DNA of 64,000 bases from Pseudomonas antarctica (GCF_900624995.1 NZ_UYXQ01000018.1:1-64000); one strand, 5' to 3'; shown: positions 25,742 through 36,095, numbered from the stretch's first letter. Numbers and translations: made by a program. Notes: generated from the sequence alone by a model not told the origin.

Positions 25742-27883
25742 ATGAGTACCAAGAAGCCAGCTACCCCGCCGAAGAGTGAGCTTGCGGGCACCGACACCCT
25801 CGACCGTGGCAACACCAACGCCAAGCTGCAGGCCTTGGAGGAATTCCGTTCCGACGCGACCGGCCAGGCCCTGCGCACCAACCAAGGCGTAAAGATTTCC
25901 GATAACCAGAACACCCTCAAAGTTGGCGCTCGTGGCCCGTCGCTGCTGGAAGACTTCATCATGCGTGAAAAAATCACGCACTTTGACCATGAGCGTATTC
26001 CGGAGCGCATCGTGCACGCCCGCGGTACTGGCGCCCATGGTTACTTCCAGACCTATGAGAACCATTCGGCGCTGAGCAAGGCCGGTTTCCTGCGTAACCC
26101 CGAGCATAAAACCCCGGTGTTCGTGCGCTTCTCTACCGTACAGGGCCCGCGTGGTTCGGGCGATACGGTGCGTGACGTGCGCGGCTTTGCCGTGAAGTTC
26201 TTCACCGACGAAGGCAACTTCGACCTGGTGGGCAACAATATGCCGATATTTTTCATTCAGGACGCGATCAAGTTTCCTGACTTCGTGCACGCGGTAAAAC
26301 CTGAGCCTCACAACGAGATTCCTACCGGCGGCTCGGCCCATGACACGTTCTGGGATTTTGTCTCGCTGCAGCCGGAATCGGCGCACATGGTGCTGTGGGC
26401 CATGTCCGACCGTGCCATCCCCAAAAGCCTGCGCACCATGCAGGGCTTTGGTATTCACACGTTCCGCTTGATCAATACCGAAGGTAAGTCGAGCTTCGTG
26501 AAGTTCCACTGGCATCCCAAAGTCGGCACCTGCTCGCTGGTGTGGGACGAAGCGCAAAAGCTTGCCGGTAAAGACACCGATCACCACCGTCGCGACTTGT
26601 GGGAAGCGATTGAGGGCGGCGACTACCCTGAGTGGGAGTTGGGCGTACAAATCGTTGCGGAAGAGGACGAACACAAGTTCGACTTCGACCTGCTCGACCC
26701 GACCAAGATTATCCCTGAAGAGCTGGTGCCGATTACGCCGCTGGGCAAGATGGTGCTTAACCGCAACCCGGACAACTTCTTCGCTGAGGTCGAACAGGTC
26801 GCGTTTTGCCCAGGCCATATCGTGCCGGGTATCGACTTCACCAACGACCCGTTGCTGCAAGGCCGTCTGTTTTCCTACACGGACACACAGATCAGCCGTC
26901 TCGGTGGCCCGAACTTTCATGAGCTGCCGATCAATCGGCCGGTCACGCCGTTCCATAACGGGCAGCGCGACGCCCAGCATCGCACCGTGATCGACAAAGG
27001 CCGTGCGGCCTACGAGCCGAACTCGATTGATGGCGGCTGGCCGAAAGAAACCCCACCGGCTGCGCAGGATGGCGGTTTCGAGACCTATTACGAGCGTGTT
27101 GACGCCAACAAGGTGCGTGAACGCAGTGAGTCGTTTGGCGACCACTTCTCGCAAGCCACGCTGTTTTTCCACAGCATGAGCCACCACGAGAAAGAGCACA
27201 TCATTGCGGCCTACAGCTTCGAGTTGGGCAAGGTGGAGCGTGAGTTTATTCGCGCCCGTCAGGTTAACGAGATTCTGGCCAATATCGACCTGGAACTGGC
27301 CAAGCGCGTTGCGCAGAACCTCGGTTTGCCGGCGCCGACCAAAGGCACTGTGCCGCCTCGTAAGACCTCGCTGAAAGAATCGCCGGCATTGAGTCAGGTG
27401 AATCTGCTCTCGGGGGATATCAAGACGCGCAAAGTCGCGATCCTGGCGGCTAACGGTGTAGAGGGTGCGGCGATTGCCGCGCTGAAGAAGGCGCTGGAGG
27501 CTGAGGGCGCACACGCCAAGCTGCTGGGGCCGACGTCGGCACCGGTGACCACCGCCGATGGCAAGAGCCTGAAGGTGGATGCGTCGATGGAAGGCATGCC
27601 GTCGATTGCGTTTGACGCGGTGTTTGTGCCGGGCGGCGCCAAGTCGGTGCAGGCGTTGAGTGGCGATGGCGTGGCGTTGCACTTCCTGTTGGAGGCGTAC
27701 AAGCATTTGAAGGCGATTGCGGTTGCCAGTGATGCGAAGCCGTTGTTGGATCTGCTGAAGCTTGAGGCGGATGCGGGGTTGATCGTTGGGTCGGATGCCA
27801 AAGCATTTAAGACGTTTTTCGCCGCGATTGCACAGCATCGGGTTTGGGATCGTGAGCCTAAGGCTAAGGCGATTCCGGCTTAA
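25742..27883 (+). CDS. katE: Large-subunit monofunctional catalase (HPII type)
   Basis: A 713-residue clade 2 catalase that disproportionates hydrogen peroxide. The catalytic His is in R-I-V-H-A-R-G, the Asn in G-N-N-M-P-I-F-F, and the proximal heme Tyr in R-L-F-S-Y-T-D-T-Q. Residues after about 560 form the C-terminal DJ-1/PfpI-like domain typical of HPII. AGGAG precedes the ATG. The gene sits between metNIQ and the zinc genes, which are neighbours in PAO1, so it is probably an insertion into a conserved gene order. Stationary-phase or peroxide control is likely for the family, but I see no clear operator. Confidence 0.95.
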   Translation: MSTKKPATPPKSELAGTDTLDRGNTNAKLQALEEFRSDATGQALRTNQGVKISDNQNTLKVGARGPSLLEDFIMREKITHFDHERIPERIVHARGTGAHGYFQTYENHSALSKAGFLRNPEHKTPVFVRFSTVQGPRGSGDTVRDVRGFAVKFFTDEGNFDLVGNNMPIFFIQDAIKFPDFVHAVKPEPHNEIPTGGSAHDTFWDFVSLQPESAHMVLWAMSDRAIPKSLRTMQGFGIHTFRLINTEGKSSFVKFHWHPKVGTCSLVWDEAQKLAGKDTDHHRRDLWEAIEGGDYPEWELGVQIVAEEDEHKFDFDLLDPTKIIPEELVPITPLGKMVLNRNPDNFFAEVEQVAFCPGHIVPGIDFTNDPLLQGRLFSYTDTQISRLGGPNFHELPINRPVTPFHNGQRDAQHRTVIDKGRAAYEPNSIDGGWPKETPPAAQDGGFETYYERVDANKVRERSESFGDHFSQATLFFHSMSHHEKEHIIAAYSFELGKVEREFIRARQVNEILANIDLELAKRVAQNLGLPAPTKGTVPPRKTSLKESPALSQVNLLSGDIKTRKVAILAANGVEGAAIAALKKALEAEGAHAKLLGPTSAPVTTADGKSLKVDASMEGMPSIAFDAVFVPGGAKSVQALSGDGVALHFLLEAYKHLKAIAVASDAKPLLDLLKLEADAGLIVGSDAKAFKTFFAAIAQHRVWDREPKAKAIPA

Positions 27884-27904
27884 GTTATTGGTTGACCGTT
27901 AGAC

Positions 27905-27980
27905 CGCTATCGCGGGCAAGCCCGCTCCCACACTTGGATGTATTAACAGTTCAAAGGTGGGAGCGGGCTTGCCCGCGATG
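27905..27980. repeat. REP pair (76 bp)
   Basis: CGCTATCGCGGGCAAGCCCG is answered by CGGGCTTGCCCGCGATG after a 25-base spacer. It separates the convergent katE and PA5502-like genes and probably ends both transcripts. Confidence 0.85.
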
Positions 27981-27982
27981 CT

Positions 27983-28702
27983 TTATTCCGCCTTACGCGG
28001 AGTCAGCACAATCTGCGCCGGGATGTGTTTCACAATCTGCCGGTGAATTTTCAGGTCATACCCCGAATCAATTCGCTTCACCCGTTTGCTCAGCAGCGTG
28101 GCCAGCCATGGGTAATCCTGGGTGCGCGGCGCCTGGATGGTCACGTCGCACTGGTAATTCACCACGTCGGTGGCGATCGCATCCAACTGATGGCGAAGTT
28201 CTTCGATATCGATGAGGTTCAGCGCAACCGTAGTGCTTTCAGCGGCCGGGTCGATGACCTTGGCAGGCGGTTTGGCTTCGGCAGCTTTCAAGGCGGCTTC
28301 TGCTTGATCCAGCTCGGCTTTGCGGGCATGGCTGATGGCGCTGTTCACGCCACCGGTCAGCGCCGGGGCCTTGGGCATCAGTGCACGGGCACGGCTCAGG
28401 GCTGTGGCGGCGGCGTTGACGTCACCTTTTTGCAGCACGATCTGGCTGCGCTGCAGGTAGGCTTCGGCCAATTGGCGCTGGTAAGCCTCAAGGGCCGGGT
28501 CGTTGGGCGACTGAGCCTGTAACGCGGCCAGTTCGTCTTCGGCGGTCGCCAGCTCACTGCTGGCCAGGTTTTGCTCCAGCTGCGCAATGGCCGCAGCGCG
28601 TGCGTCCGGTACCTCGGGGGCAGCGGGCGGTGTGCTTTGACAGGCGCCCAGCAGCAGGGAAAATGCGGCAAGGAGCAGATAACGGGCGTTGAACAGCTTC
28701 AT
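27983..28702 (-). CDS. PA5502-family lipoprotein
   Basis: A 239-residue lipoprotein: signal peptide ending in the lipobox L-L-G-A-C (Cys20), then an Ala/Gln-rich, largely helical region likely to form coiled coils or TPR-like repeats. It lies next to the zinc genes as PA5502 does in PAO1, 37 bases from the znuB stop, and may be read from the same transcript. No enzymatic motif is visible; the function is unknown. Confidence 0.8.
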   Translation of the reverse strand: MKLFNARYLLLAAFSLLLGACQSTPPAAPEVPDARAAAIAQLEQNLASSELATAEDELAALQAQSPNDPALEAYQRQLAEAYLQRSQIVLQKGDVNAAATALSRARALMPKAPALTGGVNSAISHARKAELDQAEAALKAAEAKPPAKVIDPAAESTTVALNLIDIEELRHQLDAIATDVVNYQCDVTIQAPRTQDYPWLATLLSKRVKRIDSGYDLKIHRQIVKHIPAQIVLTPRKAE

Positions 28703-28739
28703 TCCTGCGACTCTCTATTTGCGCAAAAAGCGAGCAAGT

Positions 28740-29528
28740 CTACACCCCTCGACGGGGCAGGACAAAACTCAGCAGAAACAGGGCGGCGGCCGTCACCACA
28801 ATCGACGGCCCCGCTGGCGTGTCCTTGAACCAGGACAACGCCAGGCCCCCGCACACTGCAAGCATGCCCAACAGGCTGGCGCCGATCGCCATTTGCTCCG
28901 GTGACCGGGCGTGGCGTTGGGCGGCGGCTGCGGGAATGATCAGCAGCGAGGTAATCAACAATACGCCGACAATCTTCATCGCGACAGCAATCACCACCGC
29001 GATCAGCAACATCAGGGTCATGCGCAGGGCCGGCACGGGCAAACCTTCCACGGTGGCCAGCTCCTCATGCACGGTGATCGCCAGCAATGGGCGCCACAGG
29101 GTCACCAGCAAGACCAGCACAGCGGCGCTGCCGCCGAGGATCCACGCAAGGTCAGTGGGGCTGATTGCCAGCAGGTCGCCGAACAGGTAAGCCATCAGGT
29201 CGATGCGCACTTCATGCATGAAGCTCAGCACCACCAGGCCCAAAGACAAGGTGCTTGGCGCCAGGATCCCCAGCAGTGTGTCGGAAGCCAACGGCTGGCG
29301 CTGTTGCAGCGTCACCAGCAGCACCGCCAGCAGCAGGCAGCCCACGGTGACAGCGATGGTCGGGCTCACATCCAGCAAAAAGCCCATGGCCACGCCCAGC
29401 AGCGCGGCGTGCGACAACGTGTCGCCGAAATAGGCCATGCGCCGCCAGACCACGAACGAGCCCAACGGGCCCGCCACCAGTGCCAAAGCCAAGCCTGCCA
29501 GCAGGGCGTAGAGCAGAAAATCAGCCAT
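28740..29528 (-). CDS. znuB: Zinc ABC importer permease
   Basis: A 262-residue membrane protein with about eight helices, of the ABC-3 metal permease family (early segment [15 protein letters not shown] is diagnostic). It moves zinc across the inner membrane with ZnuC. ATG 29528 (M-A-D-F-L-L-Y) overlaps the end of znuC by eight bases; longer starts read into znuC sequence. Confidence 0.94.
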   Translation of the reverse strand: MADFLLYALLAGLALALVAGPLGSFVVWRRMAYFGDTLSHAALLGVAMGFLLDVSPTIAVTVGCLLLAVLLVTLQQRQPLASDTLLGILAPSTLSLGLVVLSFMHEVRIDLMAYLFGDLLAISPTDLAWILGGSAAVLVLLVTLWRPLLAITVHEELATVEGLPVPALRMTLMLLIAVVIAVAMKIVGVLLITSLLIIPAAAAQRHARSPEQMAIGASLLGMLAVCGGLALSWFKDTPAGPSIVVTAAALFLLSFVLPRRGV

Positions 29529-30306
29529 GCTTGCAGCTATCTCCATGAACGTGGGTGTGGGGCATAGCGGGATCGTCAACGACTGCACCGTGCAGATCGT
29601 GGGCGTGGTCGTGATGGTGGTGGTAGATCGCCAGGCTCTGGGCGTTCTTTCCAAACAGCTCGACAAACGCCGGGTCGCTACTGACCTGTTCCGGGTGACC
29701 GGAGCAGCAGACGTGGCGGTTCAGACACACCACTTGGTCGGTGGTGCTCATGACCAGGTGCAGATCGTGGGAGACCATTAAAACACCGCAGCCGTGGCGG
29801 TCGCGCAGGCGGGTAATCAAGCTGTACAGCTCAGCCTGGCCGGCGACATCGACGCCTTGCACGGGCTCATCGAGCACCAGCAGCTCTGGCTCGCGCAACA
29901 AGGCGCGGGCCAGCAGCACGCGCTGCATTTCGCCGCCGGAGATGCTTTGTACCGGGCTGTCGATGACCTGTTCGGCACCGACTTCCTTCAGCGCAGCCTG
30001 CGCGCGAGCGCGGTCTACACCAGGCACCAGGCGCAGGAAGCGCAGCACCGACAGTGGCAAGGTCGGGTCAACGTGCAGTTTTTGCGGCATGTAGCCGACA
30101 CGCAGTTTGGGCTTGCGCCACACACTGCCCGTGTCGGGCTTGAGCAAGCCGAGCACGGCACGCACCAAGGTGGTTTTACCGGCGCCGTTGGGGCCGATGA
30201 GGGTGACGATCTGCCCGGACTCCACGCTGAGTGCGATGTTATCCAGCACGGCTTGCCCGGCGAACGTGACCCCAACCTGTTCCAGGCGGATTAACGCGTT
30301 GCTCAT
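29521..30306 (-). CDS. znuC: Zinc ABC importer ATP-binding protein with His-rich tail
   Basis: A 261-residue ATPase with Walker [10 protein letters not shown], signature S-G-G-E-M-Q-R and Walker B L-L-V-L-D-E-P. The last 35 residues are rich in histidine (H-H-H-H-D-H-A-H and later H-T-H-V-H), a likely zinc-sensing or storage tail. The ATG at 30306 shares one base with the zur stop, so zur-znuC-znuB form one tightly coupled unit. Confidence 0.94.
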   Translation of the reverse strand: MSNALIRLEQVGVTFAGQAVLDNIALSVESGQIVTLIGPNGAGKTTLVRAVLGLLKPDTGSVWRKPKLRVGYMPQKLHVDPTLPLSVLRFLRLVPGVDRARAQAALKEVGAEQVIDSPVQSISGGEMQRVLLARALLREPELLVLDEPVQGVDVAGQAELYSLITRLRDRHGCGVLMVSHDLHLVMSTTDQVVCLNRHVCCSGHPEQVSSDPAFVELFGKNAQSLAIYHHHHDHAHDLHGAVVDDPAMPHTHVHGDSCKHG

Positions 30307-30788
30307 CAAGCCCCCTGGCAACCCGAGCAGAGCCCGACCACTTCGACCGTTTGCCCTTCGACCTTGAAGCCAACCTCGGCCGAGCTTTTGATGATGGCGT
30401 CGCTGATGCTTTTTTGTTCAAGCTCGATGGCGGCGTGGCACTCGCGGCAGATCAGGAACTGGCCCTGGTGCGCGTGTTCCGGGTGGTTGCAGCCGACAAA
30501 GGCGTTGAGCGATGCGATGCGGTGCACCAAGCCGTTTTCCAGCAGGAAATCCAGCGCGCGGTACACCGTCGGAGGTGCGGCGCGGCGGCCGTCCTGCTCG
30601 CTGAGCACGCCAAGAATATCGTAGGCGCCCAGCGGCTTGTGGCTTTGCCACACCAGCTCCAGCACCCGACGACGCAAGGCGGTCAGGCGCAGGCCCTGAC
30701 GGGCGCACAAGGTGTCGGCCTCCGACAGTGCGGTATGCACGCAGTGAGAGTGGTCGTGGGGGCGGCTGGCAATGGGTGTTTTAGGCAT
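30306..30788 (-). CDS. zur: Zinc uptake regulator Zur (Fur family)
   Basis: A 160-residue Fur-family repressor: winged helix in the first half (recognition region [11 protein letters not shown]), then metal sites in [13 protein letters not shown] and the C-terminal C-S-G-C. The two CxxC pairs hold structural zinc. With zinc bound it would repress znuA and its own operon. It is divergent from znuA with 58 bases between the starts. Confidence 0.93.
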   Translation of the reverse strand: MPKTPIASRPHDHSHCVHTALSEADTLCARQGLRLTALRRRVLELVWQSHKPLGAYDILGVLSEQDGRRAAPPTVYRALDFLLENGLVHRIASLNAFVGCNHPEHAHQGQFLICRECHAAIELEQKSISDAIIKSSAEVGFKVEGQTVEVVGLCSGCQGA

Positions 30789-30804
30789 GAGCGGCGACAG
30801 ACAT

Positions 30805-30833
30805 TTGATAGAGACGTTATTATGTTACCTGTT
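30805..30833. promoter_or_regulatory. Candidate Zur operator between zur and znuA
   Basis: The 58-base divergent gap contains an AT-rich core, ACGTTATTATGTTACC, with two TTA half-site-like repeats resembling Zur boxes. The symmetry is imperfect, so this is placed by position and composition rather than by a clean match. Confidence 0.35.
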
Positions 30834-30846
30834 CCTACGCCATTGA

Positions 30847-31776
30847 GTGGTTATCGTGTTCCGACTTTTTCCCGTTTTTGTCGTATTTGTCACCAGTTTG
30901 TTCATCGCCGGGGCTGCTCAGGCTGAGGTCAAGGTGCTGACCAGCATCAAGCCCTTACAGTTGATTGCCGCCGCTGTGCAGGACGGCGTGGCCATTCCAG
31001 AGGTGTTGCTGCCGCCCGGCGCGTCGCCGCACAACTATGCTTTGCGCCCATCCGACGTACGGCGCGTGCAGTCGGTAGACCTGCTGTATTGGATCGGCCC
31101 GGACATGGAGAGCTTCCTGCCACGCGTGCTTAAAGGCCGTAGCCTGCCGACCGTGGCGGTGCAGGATCTTGCGGGGATGAAATTGCGTCGTTTCGCCGAA
31201 GATAGTCATTCTCACGCTGAGGATGCCGACGAGCATGATCATGATCACCGCCCGGGCAGCCTGGATGCGCACTTATGGTTGTCGACCGTCAACGCTCGCG
31301 TGATCGCGGCGCGCATGGCGGCTGACCTCAGCGCTGCCGACCCGGCGAATGCTGCGCGTTATCAGAGCAACGTGCAGGCGTTCGATGAGCGTCTGGATGC
31401 GTTGGATGCTCGTTTGAAAGCGCGTTTGGCGAGTGTGGGCGACAAGCCTTACTTCGTGTTCCACGAAGCCTTTGATTACTTCGAAGACGCTTACGGGCTC
31501 AAGCACACCGGCGTGTTCAGCGTGGCCGCCGAAGTGCAGCCAGGCGCCCAGCATGTGGCGGCGATGCGTACGCGTTTGCAGGAAGTCGGCAAGACGTGTG
31601 TGTTCAGTGAACCGCCGTTGCGCCCGCGTCTGGCACAGACACTGGTGGCGGGTTTGCCGGTGAAGTTGGCGGAGTTGGATGCGCTGGGCGGTTATACGCC
31701 GGCCACCGCGCAGGGTTATGAGCAGGTGCTGGAGAAGTTGGGCAATGACTTGGCCGGGTGCCTGGAGTCGTTGTAA
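30847..31776 (+). CDS. znuA: Zinc-binding protein of the Znu importer
   Basis: A 309-residue periplasmic cluster A-I metal-binding protein. Signal peptide over the first 25 residues; zinc ligands are expected at H-N-Y (P-P-G-A-S-P-H-N-Y), the D-A-H-L-W histidine and F-H-E-A-F. A flexible His/Asp-rich loop (S-H-S-H-A-E-D-A-D-E-H-D-H-D-H) is typical of ZnuA. The start is a GTG, at 30847 or at 30856; no strong ribosome site decides between them. Confidence 0.93.
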   Translation: MVIVFRLFPVFVVFVTSLFIAGAAQAEVKVLTSIKPLQLIAAAVQDGVAIPEVLLPPGASPHNYALRPSDVRRVQSVDLLYWIGPDMESFLPRVLKGRSLPTVAVQDLAGMKLRRFAEDSHSHAEDADEHDHDHRPGSLDAHLWLSTVNARVIAARMAADLSAADPANAARYQSNVQAFDERLDALDARLKARLASVGDKPYFVFHEAFDYFEDAYGLKHTGVFSVAAEVQPGAQHVAAMRTRLQEVGKTCVFSEPPLRPRLAQTLVAGLPVKLAELDALGGYTPATAQGYEQVLEKLGNDLAGCLESL

Positions 31777-31794
31777 CGACCCGCACAGAGCGAC

Positions 31795-31818
31795 TGTGGG
31801 AGCGGGCGTGCTCCCACA
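31795..31818. terminator. Bidirectional hairpin between znuA and thrB
   Basis: A perfect nine-base stem, TGTGGGAGC and GCTCCCACA, with a six-base loop. It sits between the convergent znuA and thrB genes and looks like a single REP arm used as a terminator; the T run is short. Confidence 0.6.
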
Positions 31819-31838
31819 ATTTCTGACCGCGTGGAGCT

Positions 31839-32792
31839 TTAGAGCGCGAACGGCAGATGCACAGTGACCTGCTGACGCTGCGCCAGCCGGTGCTCGAACT
31901 CCGCCGGGTCATGAATCAACACATCCTGCCCCGCAAACGACTCAGCCGCGATCAAGCGTGATAGCCAGAAACGCACACACGCCACCCGCAACATGGTCGG
32001 CCACAGCTCGGCTTCCTTGGCTGTAAAGGGTCGCAGTCCCGCATAGGCCCCCAGCAATGCTCGGGCACGTTGCCCGTCGATCACCCCGTCCGCGTCCGAA
32101 CACCAGTCATTCAAGGCGATCGCCACGTCGTACAGCATCGGGCCTGAGCAAGCGTTGTAGAAGTCGATCAAACCGGTGAGGTGCGTGCCTTCGAACATCG
32201 CGTTGTCACGGAACAGGTCGGCGTGAACGTTGGCGCGCGGCAGGGCGAGGATTTCGGCCTTGTGGGCTTCGATTTCGCTTAGCGCACCTTGCAGCAGGCG
32301 TTGCTGTGCATCGTTCAGGTGCGAAATGAGCTGCGCACCTTCAGTGAGCATCCAATCCAGCCCGCGATCAGTCTTGCGCTCCAGCACTTTCTCGCCTTGA
32401 GTGGCCAAGTGCAGATGGCCGAGCAGGTCGCCGACTTGGGCGCAGTGCTGGGCGTTGGCGTCCTTGATGTGCTTGCCGGCCAGGCGCGGTTGCAGCAGCG
32501 CCGGTTTGCCTTTCAGTTCGCGCAAGGCTACGCCTTCGGTGGTGCGCAACGCATACGGCACCGGCAAGTCGGCGTCGTGGAGCACGTCGAGCAGTTCGAT
32601 GAAAAATGGCATTTCCGCGACCGGGCCGCGTTCAACCAGCGTCAGGACGAACTCGCCCTGTTCCAGGCTGATAAAAAAATTAGTGTTTTCGCTACCGGCG
32701 GCAATCCCCTGGAAATCAAGCAGGCGGCCGAGCCCGTAAGGGGCGAGAAAGGTTTCCAGCTCGGGCCGAGCCAGCGGGGTGAACACAGACAT
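31839..32792 (-). CDS. thrB: Homoserine kinase (ThrB, aminoglycoside phosphotransferase-fold type)
   Basis: A 317-residue kinase of the APH/choline kinase fold, the form of homoserine kinase used by pseudomonads. The catalytic loop is H-A-D-L-F-R-D-N and the metal-binding Asp is in G-L-I-D-F-Y. It phosphorylates homoserine in threonine synthesis. ATG 32792 (M-S-V-F-T-P-L) was preferred to 32834. The DUF2782 gene lies 56 bases upstream on the same strand. Confidence 0.9.
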   Translation of the reverse strand: MSVFTPLARPELETFLAPYGLGRLLDFQGIAAGSENTNFFISLEQGEFVLTLVERGPVAEMPFFIELLDVLHDADLPVPYALRTTEGVALRELKGKPALLQPRLAGKHIKDANAQHCAQVGDLLGHLHLATQGEKVLERKTDRGLDWMLTEGAQLISHLNDAQQRLLQGALSEIEAHKAEILALPRANVHADLFRDNAMFEGTHLTGLIDFYNACSGPMLYDVAIALNDWCSDADGVIDGQRARALLGAYAGLRPFTAKEAELWPTMLRVACVRFWLSRLIAAESFAGQDVLIHDPAEFEHRLAQRQQVTVHLPFAL

Positions 32793-32848
32793 GGTTAAAA
32801 CTGCCAGTACGGGCGCCGCGATGGGCGGCGCCAATTTAAGTTAAGAAA

Positions 32849-33139
32849 TCATTTCCATTCGAAAATCTTCCATGACGGGATCAGCATATCCGGCTGGTCA
32901 GAACGGATGAAGTTCGCATCGGTTCCGTCCGCGCGCACCAGGAAATATGGTGGCGCACCCTTTACGGTGACCTTGATCGCGTACAGGAAACCGTTTTGGC
33001 GGTATTCCTGAATGGTTCTGTCACCTTCGGTGCGGATCGTGACTTCCGGGTCTCCCGAGGGCGCGCTGTCAGCTGCCGTGGCGGCCAGCGGCAAGAACGC
33101 AATCAAGCCGGTCAACAACAAGCGATTTACTGTGCGCAT
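32849..33139 (-). CDS. DUF2782 family small exported protein
   Basis: A 96-residue protein with a signal peptide (cleavage near A-A-T-A-A-D) and a compact domain containing E-V-T-I-R-T-E-G-D and ending W-K-I-F-E-W-K. I recognise DUF2782, a small proteobacterial periplasmic family often found by polA and thrB. No function is known. It is divergent from polA. Confidence 0.85.
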   Translation of the reverse strand: MRTVNRLLLTGLIAFLPLAATAADSAPSGDPEVTIRTEGDRTIQEYRQNGFLYAIKVTVKGAPPYFLVRADGTDANFIRSDQPDMLIPSWKIFEWK

Positions 33140-33213
33140 GATAACCTTGTCCCTTTGTCGTCATTGGTCCGGCTATTCTAGCGCCTGACCCGCCGAAAAG
33201 GTTGATCCTGCTC

Positions 33214-36003
33214 ATGAGCCAAGCCCCCCTCGTCCTGGTGGACGGTTCTTCTTATCTGTACCGCGCCTTTCACGCGCTGCCACCGTTGACCACCTCCAAA
33301 GGCCTGCCGACCGGTGCGGTCAAGGGCGTGTTGAACATGCTCAAAAGCCTGCGCAAGCAGTACCCGGACAGCCCGTTCGCCGTTGTGTTCGACGCCAAGG
33401 GTGGGACCTTTCGCGATGACATGTACGCCGAATACAAGGCCAACCGCCCGAGCATGCCCGATGACATGCGCGTGCAAATCGAGCCTCTGCACCAGAGCGT
33501 TATCGCCCTCGGCTTCCCATTGCTGTGTGTAGAAGGCGTGGAGGCCGATGACGTAATCGGCACTTTGGCCCGCAGCAGTGCGGCGGCGGACCGCCCGGTG
33601 GTGATTTCTACCGGTGACAAAGACATGGCGCAGCTGGTTGACGGGCACATTACCTTGGTCAACACCATGACCGGTAGCGCGATGGACATCGAGGGCGTGA
33701 AGGAGAAATTCGGTGTCGCTCCCGAGCAGATCATCGATTACCTGGCGCTGATGGGCGATTCGTCCGACAACATCCCAGGCGTTCCGGGCATTGGTCCGAA
33801 GACCGCTTCCGGCCTGCTGGTGGGCGTGAACGGCGGCCTCAAAGAGCTTTATGAGCAGTTGGATATCGTGGCGACCCTGCCGATTCGGGGCGCGAAGAAC
33901 CTGCCGGCCAAGCTGGAAGAGCATAAGGAAATGGCCTTCCTGTCTTATCAACTGGCGACGATCAAGATCGACGTGCCGCTGGATGTGGGCCTGGAAGATC
34001 TGCACCTGATCGAGCCGGACCGCGAAAAGTTGCTGGAGCTGTACACGCTGCTTGAGTTCAAGAGCTGGATTGATGAGATTCAGCGCGATGCCAAGCGGGT
34101 TGAGCTCAAGGCGTCGACCGGGGCTGCTCCGGCTGTTGAGGAAGTGATTGAGACGGCTGCGCCAGTGGAAGCGTCTTACACCACCATCCTTGACCAGGCC
34201 ACGTTCGACACTTGGCTGAAAAAGCTGAGTGCCGCAAAGCTGTTGGCTTTCGACACCGAAACCACCGGGATCGATGCCCAACAGGCGCAGTTGGTGGGTG
34301 TTTCCTTTGCCGTGCAACCGCATGAAGCAGCCTACATTCCGCTGACCCATTCCTACATCGGCGCGCCGCAGCAGTTGGATCGCGACACGGTTCTGTTGGC
34401 CTTGAAGCCGCTGTTGGAAGACCCGACCAAACTCAAGGTCGGCCAGCACGCCAAGTTCGACATGAACATCCTGGCCAACTGCGCCATCGGTGGCGACCCT
34501 GCGCGGGGCATTACCGTGCGCGGCATCGCCTTCGACACGATGCTCGAATCCTACGTGTTGAATTCCACCGCGACCCGGCACGACATGGACAGCCTGGCCA
34601 AGAAGTACTTGGACTACGACACCGTCAGCTTCCAGGACATCGCCGGCAAAGGCGCCAAGCAGCTGACGTTCGACCAAATCGCGCTTGAGCAGGCTGGCCC
34701 GTATGCCGCCGAAGATGCCGACGTGACGCTGCGCTTGCATCAGGCCTTGCATGCACAACTGACGGCCATACCGAGCCTGGCCAGTGTGCTGACAGACATC
34801 GAAATACCGCTGGTGCCGGTGCTGGCGCGTATCGAGCGCCAGGGTGCGCTGGTGGATAAAGAGCTGCTGGGTATCCAGAGCATCGAGCTCGGTAACAAAA
34901 TGGTTGAGCTGGAGCGCCAGGCGTTCGAGATCGCTGGGGAAGAGTTTAATTTGGGTTCGCCCAAGCAGCTCGGGGCGATTCTCTACGAGAAACTCGGGCT
35001 GCCGGTGTTGAAAAAGACTGGGAAGGGACAGGCGTCCACGGCTGAGGAAGTGCTGGCCAAGTTGGCCGAAGACGACTTCCTGCTGCCCAAGGTACTGATG
35101 CAGTACCGCAGCATGAGCAAGCTGAAAAGCACTTACACCGACCGCCTGCCGGAGCAGATTAACCCGCGTACCGGGCGCATTCACACCTCTTATCATCAGG
35201 CTGTGGCCGCGACCGGGCGCTTGTCGTCCAGCGATCCGAACCTGCAGAACATCCCGGTACGCACCGCTGAAGGGCGGCGGATTCGCCAGGCGTTTGTCGC
35301 GCCCAAAGGCTACAAGCTGCTGGCGGCGGACTATTCGCAGATTGAGCTGCGGATCATGGCGCATTTGTCCAAGGACGAGGGTTTGATGAATGCGTTCCGT
35401 AACGATCTGGACGTGCACACCGCTACGGCGGCCGAGGTGTTCAAGGTTGAATTGGCTGAAGTCAGTTCCAACCAGCGTCGCAGTGCCAAGGCGATCAACT
35501 TTGGCCTGATTTACGGCATGGGCGCGCAGAAGCTGGGTAAGGACATTGGCGTCGATACCAAGACCGCCAAGGCCTACATCGATGTGTACTTCGCGCGTTA
35601 TCCCGGCGTTCGCGAGTACATGGAGCGCACGCGCGCCCAGGCGGCCGATCAAGGCTATGTAGAAACCTTCTTCGGGCGTCGGCTGTACTTGCCGGATATC
35701 AATTCCAACAAGCCTCAGGAGCGAGCGGCCGCCGAGCGCACGGCGATCAACGCGCCGATGCAGGGCACGGCGGCGGACATTATCAAGAAGGCCATGGTGT
35801 TGGTGGATAACTGGCTGACCGAGTCGGGCCTGGATGCCAAAGTGATCCTGCAAGTGCACGATGAACTGGTGCTGGAAGTGCGCGAGGATCTGGTTGCAGA
35901 GGTCAGCGAGAAGGTCCGCGAGCACATGAGCGCGGCGGCCAAGCTGGATGTGCCTTTGGTGGTGGACGTGGGCGTGGGCGATAACTGGGACGAGGCGCAT
36001 TGA
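33214..36003 (+). CDS. polA: DNA polymerase I
   Basis: A 929-residue enzyme for repair and Okazaki fragment processing. Domains in order: 5'-3' exonuclease/flap nuclease (about 1-290, with L-V-D-G-S-S-Y-L-Y-R and D-A-K-G-G-T-F-R), 3'-5' exonuclease (about 325-515, with active D-T-E-T) and polymerase (about 550-929, with motif A A-D-Y-S-Q-I-E-L-R and motif C Q-V-H-D-E-L). All key acidic residues are kept. ATG 33214 (M-S-Q-A-P-L) is the usual start; 33202 would add four residues. Confidence 0.97.
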   Translation: MSQAPLVLVDGSSYLYRAFHALPPLTTSKGLPTGAVKGVLNMLKSLRKQYPDSPFAVVFDAKGGTFRDDMYAEYKANRPSMPDDMRVQIEPLHQSVIALGFPLLCVEGVEADDVIGTLARSSAAADRPVVISTGDKDMAQLVDGHITLVNTMTGSAMDIEGVKEKFGVAPEQIIDYLALMGDSSDNIPGVPGIGPKTASGLLVGVNGGLKELYEQLDIVATLPIRGAKNLPAKLEEHKEMAFLSYQLATIKIDVPLDVGLEDLHLIEPDREKLLELYTLLEFKSWIDEIQRDAKRVELKASTGAAPAVEEVIETAAPVEASYTTILDQATFDTWLKKLSAAKLLAFDTETTGIDAQQAQLVGVSFAVQPHEAAYIPLTHSYIGAPQQLDRDTVLLALKPLLEDPTKLKVGQHAKFDMNILANCAIGGDPARGITVRGIAFDTMLESYVLNSTATRHDMDSLAKKYLDYDTVSFQDIAGKGAKQLTFDQIALEQAGPYAAEDADVTLRLHQALHAQLTAIPSLASVLTDIEIPLVPVLARIERQGALVDKELLGIQSIELGNKMVELERQAFEIAGEEFNLGSPKQLGAILYEKLGLPVLKKTGKGQASTAEEVLAKLAEDDFLLPKVLMQYRSMSKLKSTYTDRLPEQINPRTGRIHTSYHQAVAATGRLSSSDPNLQNIPVRTAEGRRIRQAFVAPKGYKLLAADYSQIELRIMAHLSKDEGLMNAFRNDLDVHTATAAEVFKVELAEVSSNQRRSAKAINFGLIYGMGAQKLGKDIGVDTKTAKAYIDVYFARYPGVREYMERTRAQAADQGYVETFFGRRLYLPDINSNKPQERAAAERTAINAPMQGTAADIIKKAMVLVDNWLTESGLDAKVILQVHDELVLEVREDLVAEVSEKVREHMSAAAKLDVPLVVDVGVGDNWDEAH

Positions 36004-36010
36004 TGTCGCG

Positions 36011-36041
36011 GCTCTGCCGTCACCGGGCGTGGTGGCAGAGC
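36011..36041. other. Hairpin after polA
   Basis: GCTCTGCC and GGCAGAGC form an eight-base stem with a 15-base loop, eight bases after the polA stop. No T run follows, so it is more likely an mRNA 3'-end stabiliser than a full terminator. Confidence 0.45.
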
Positions 36042-36095
36042 GCTTTAGATCAGAAGCAGGCGTCAGTTATTTCCAATAGTTTTTTAGAGCTGCTG

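Noticed and set aside
25691..27838. A 715-codon frame antisense to katE
   Set aside because: His/Arg/Gln-rich nonsense composition typical of antisense frames; katE is certain.
30805..30833. A confident Zur box between zur and znuA
   Set aside because: The AT-rich core is in the right place, but its symmetry is poor, so it is kept only as a low-confidence candidate.
33178..36000. A 940-codon open frame antisense to polA
   Set aside because: It mirrors the polA codon pattern of GC-rich DNA, has no recognisable domain and is fully overlapped by an unmistakable polymerase gene.
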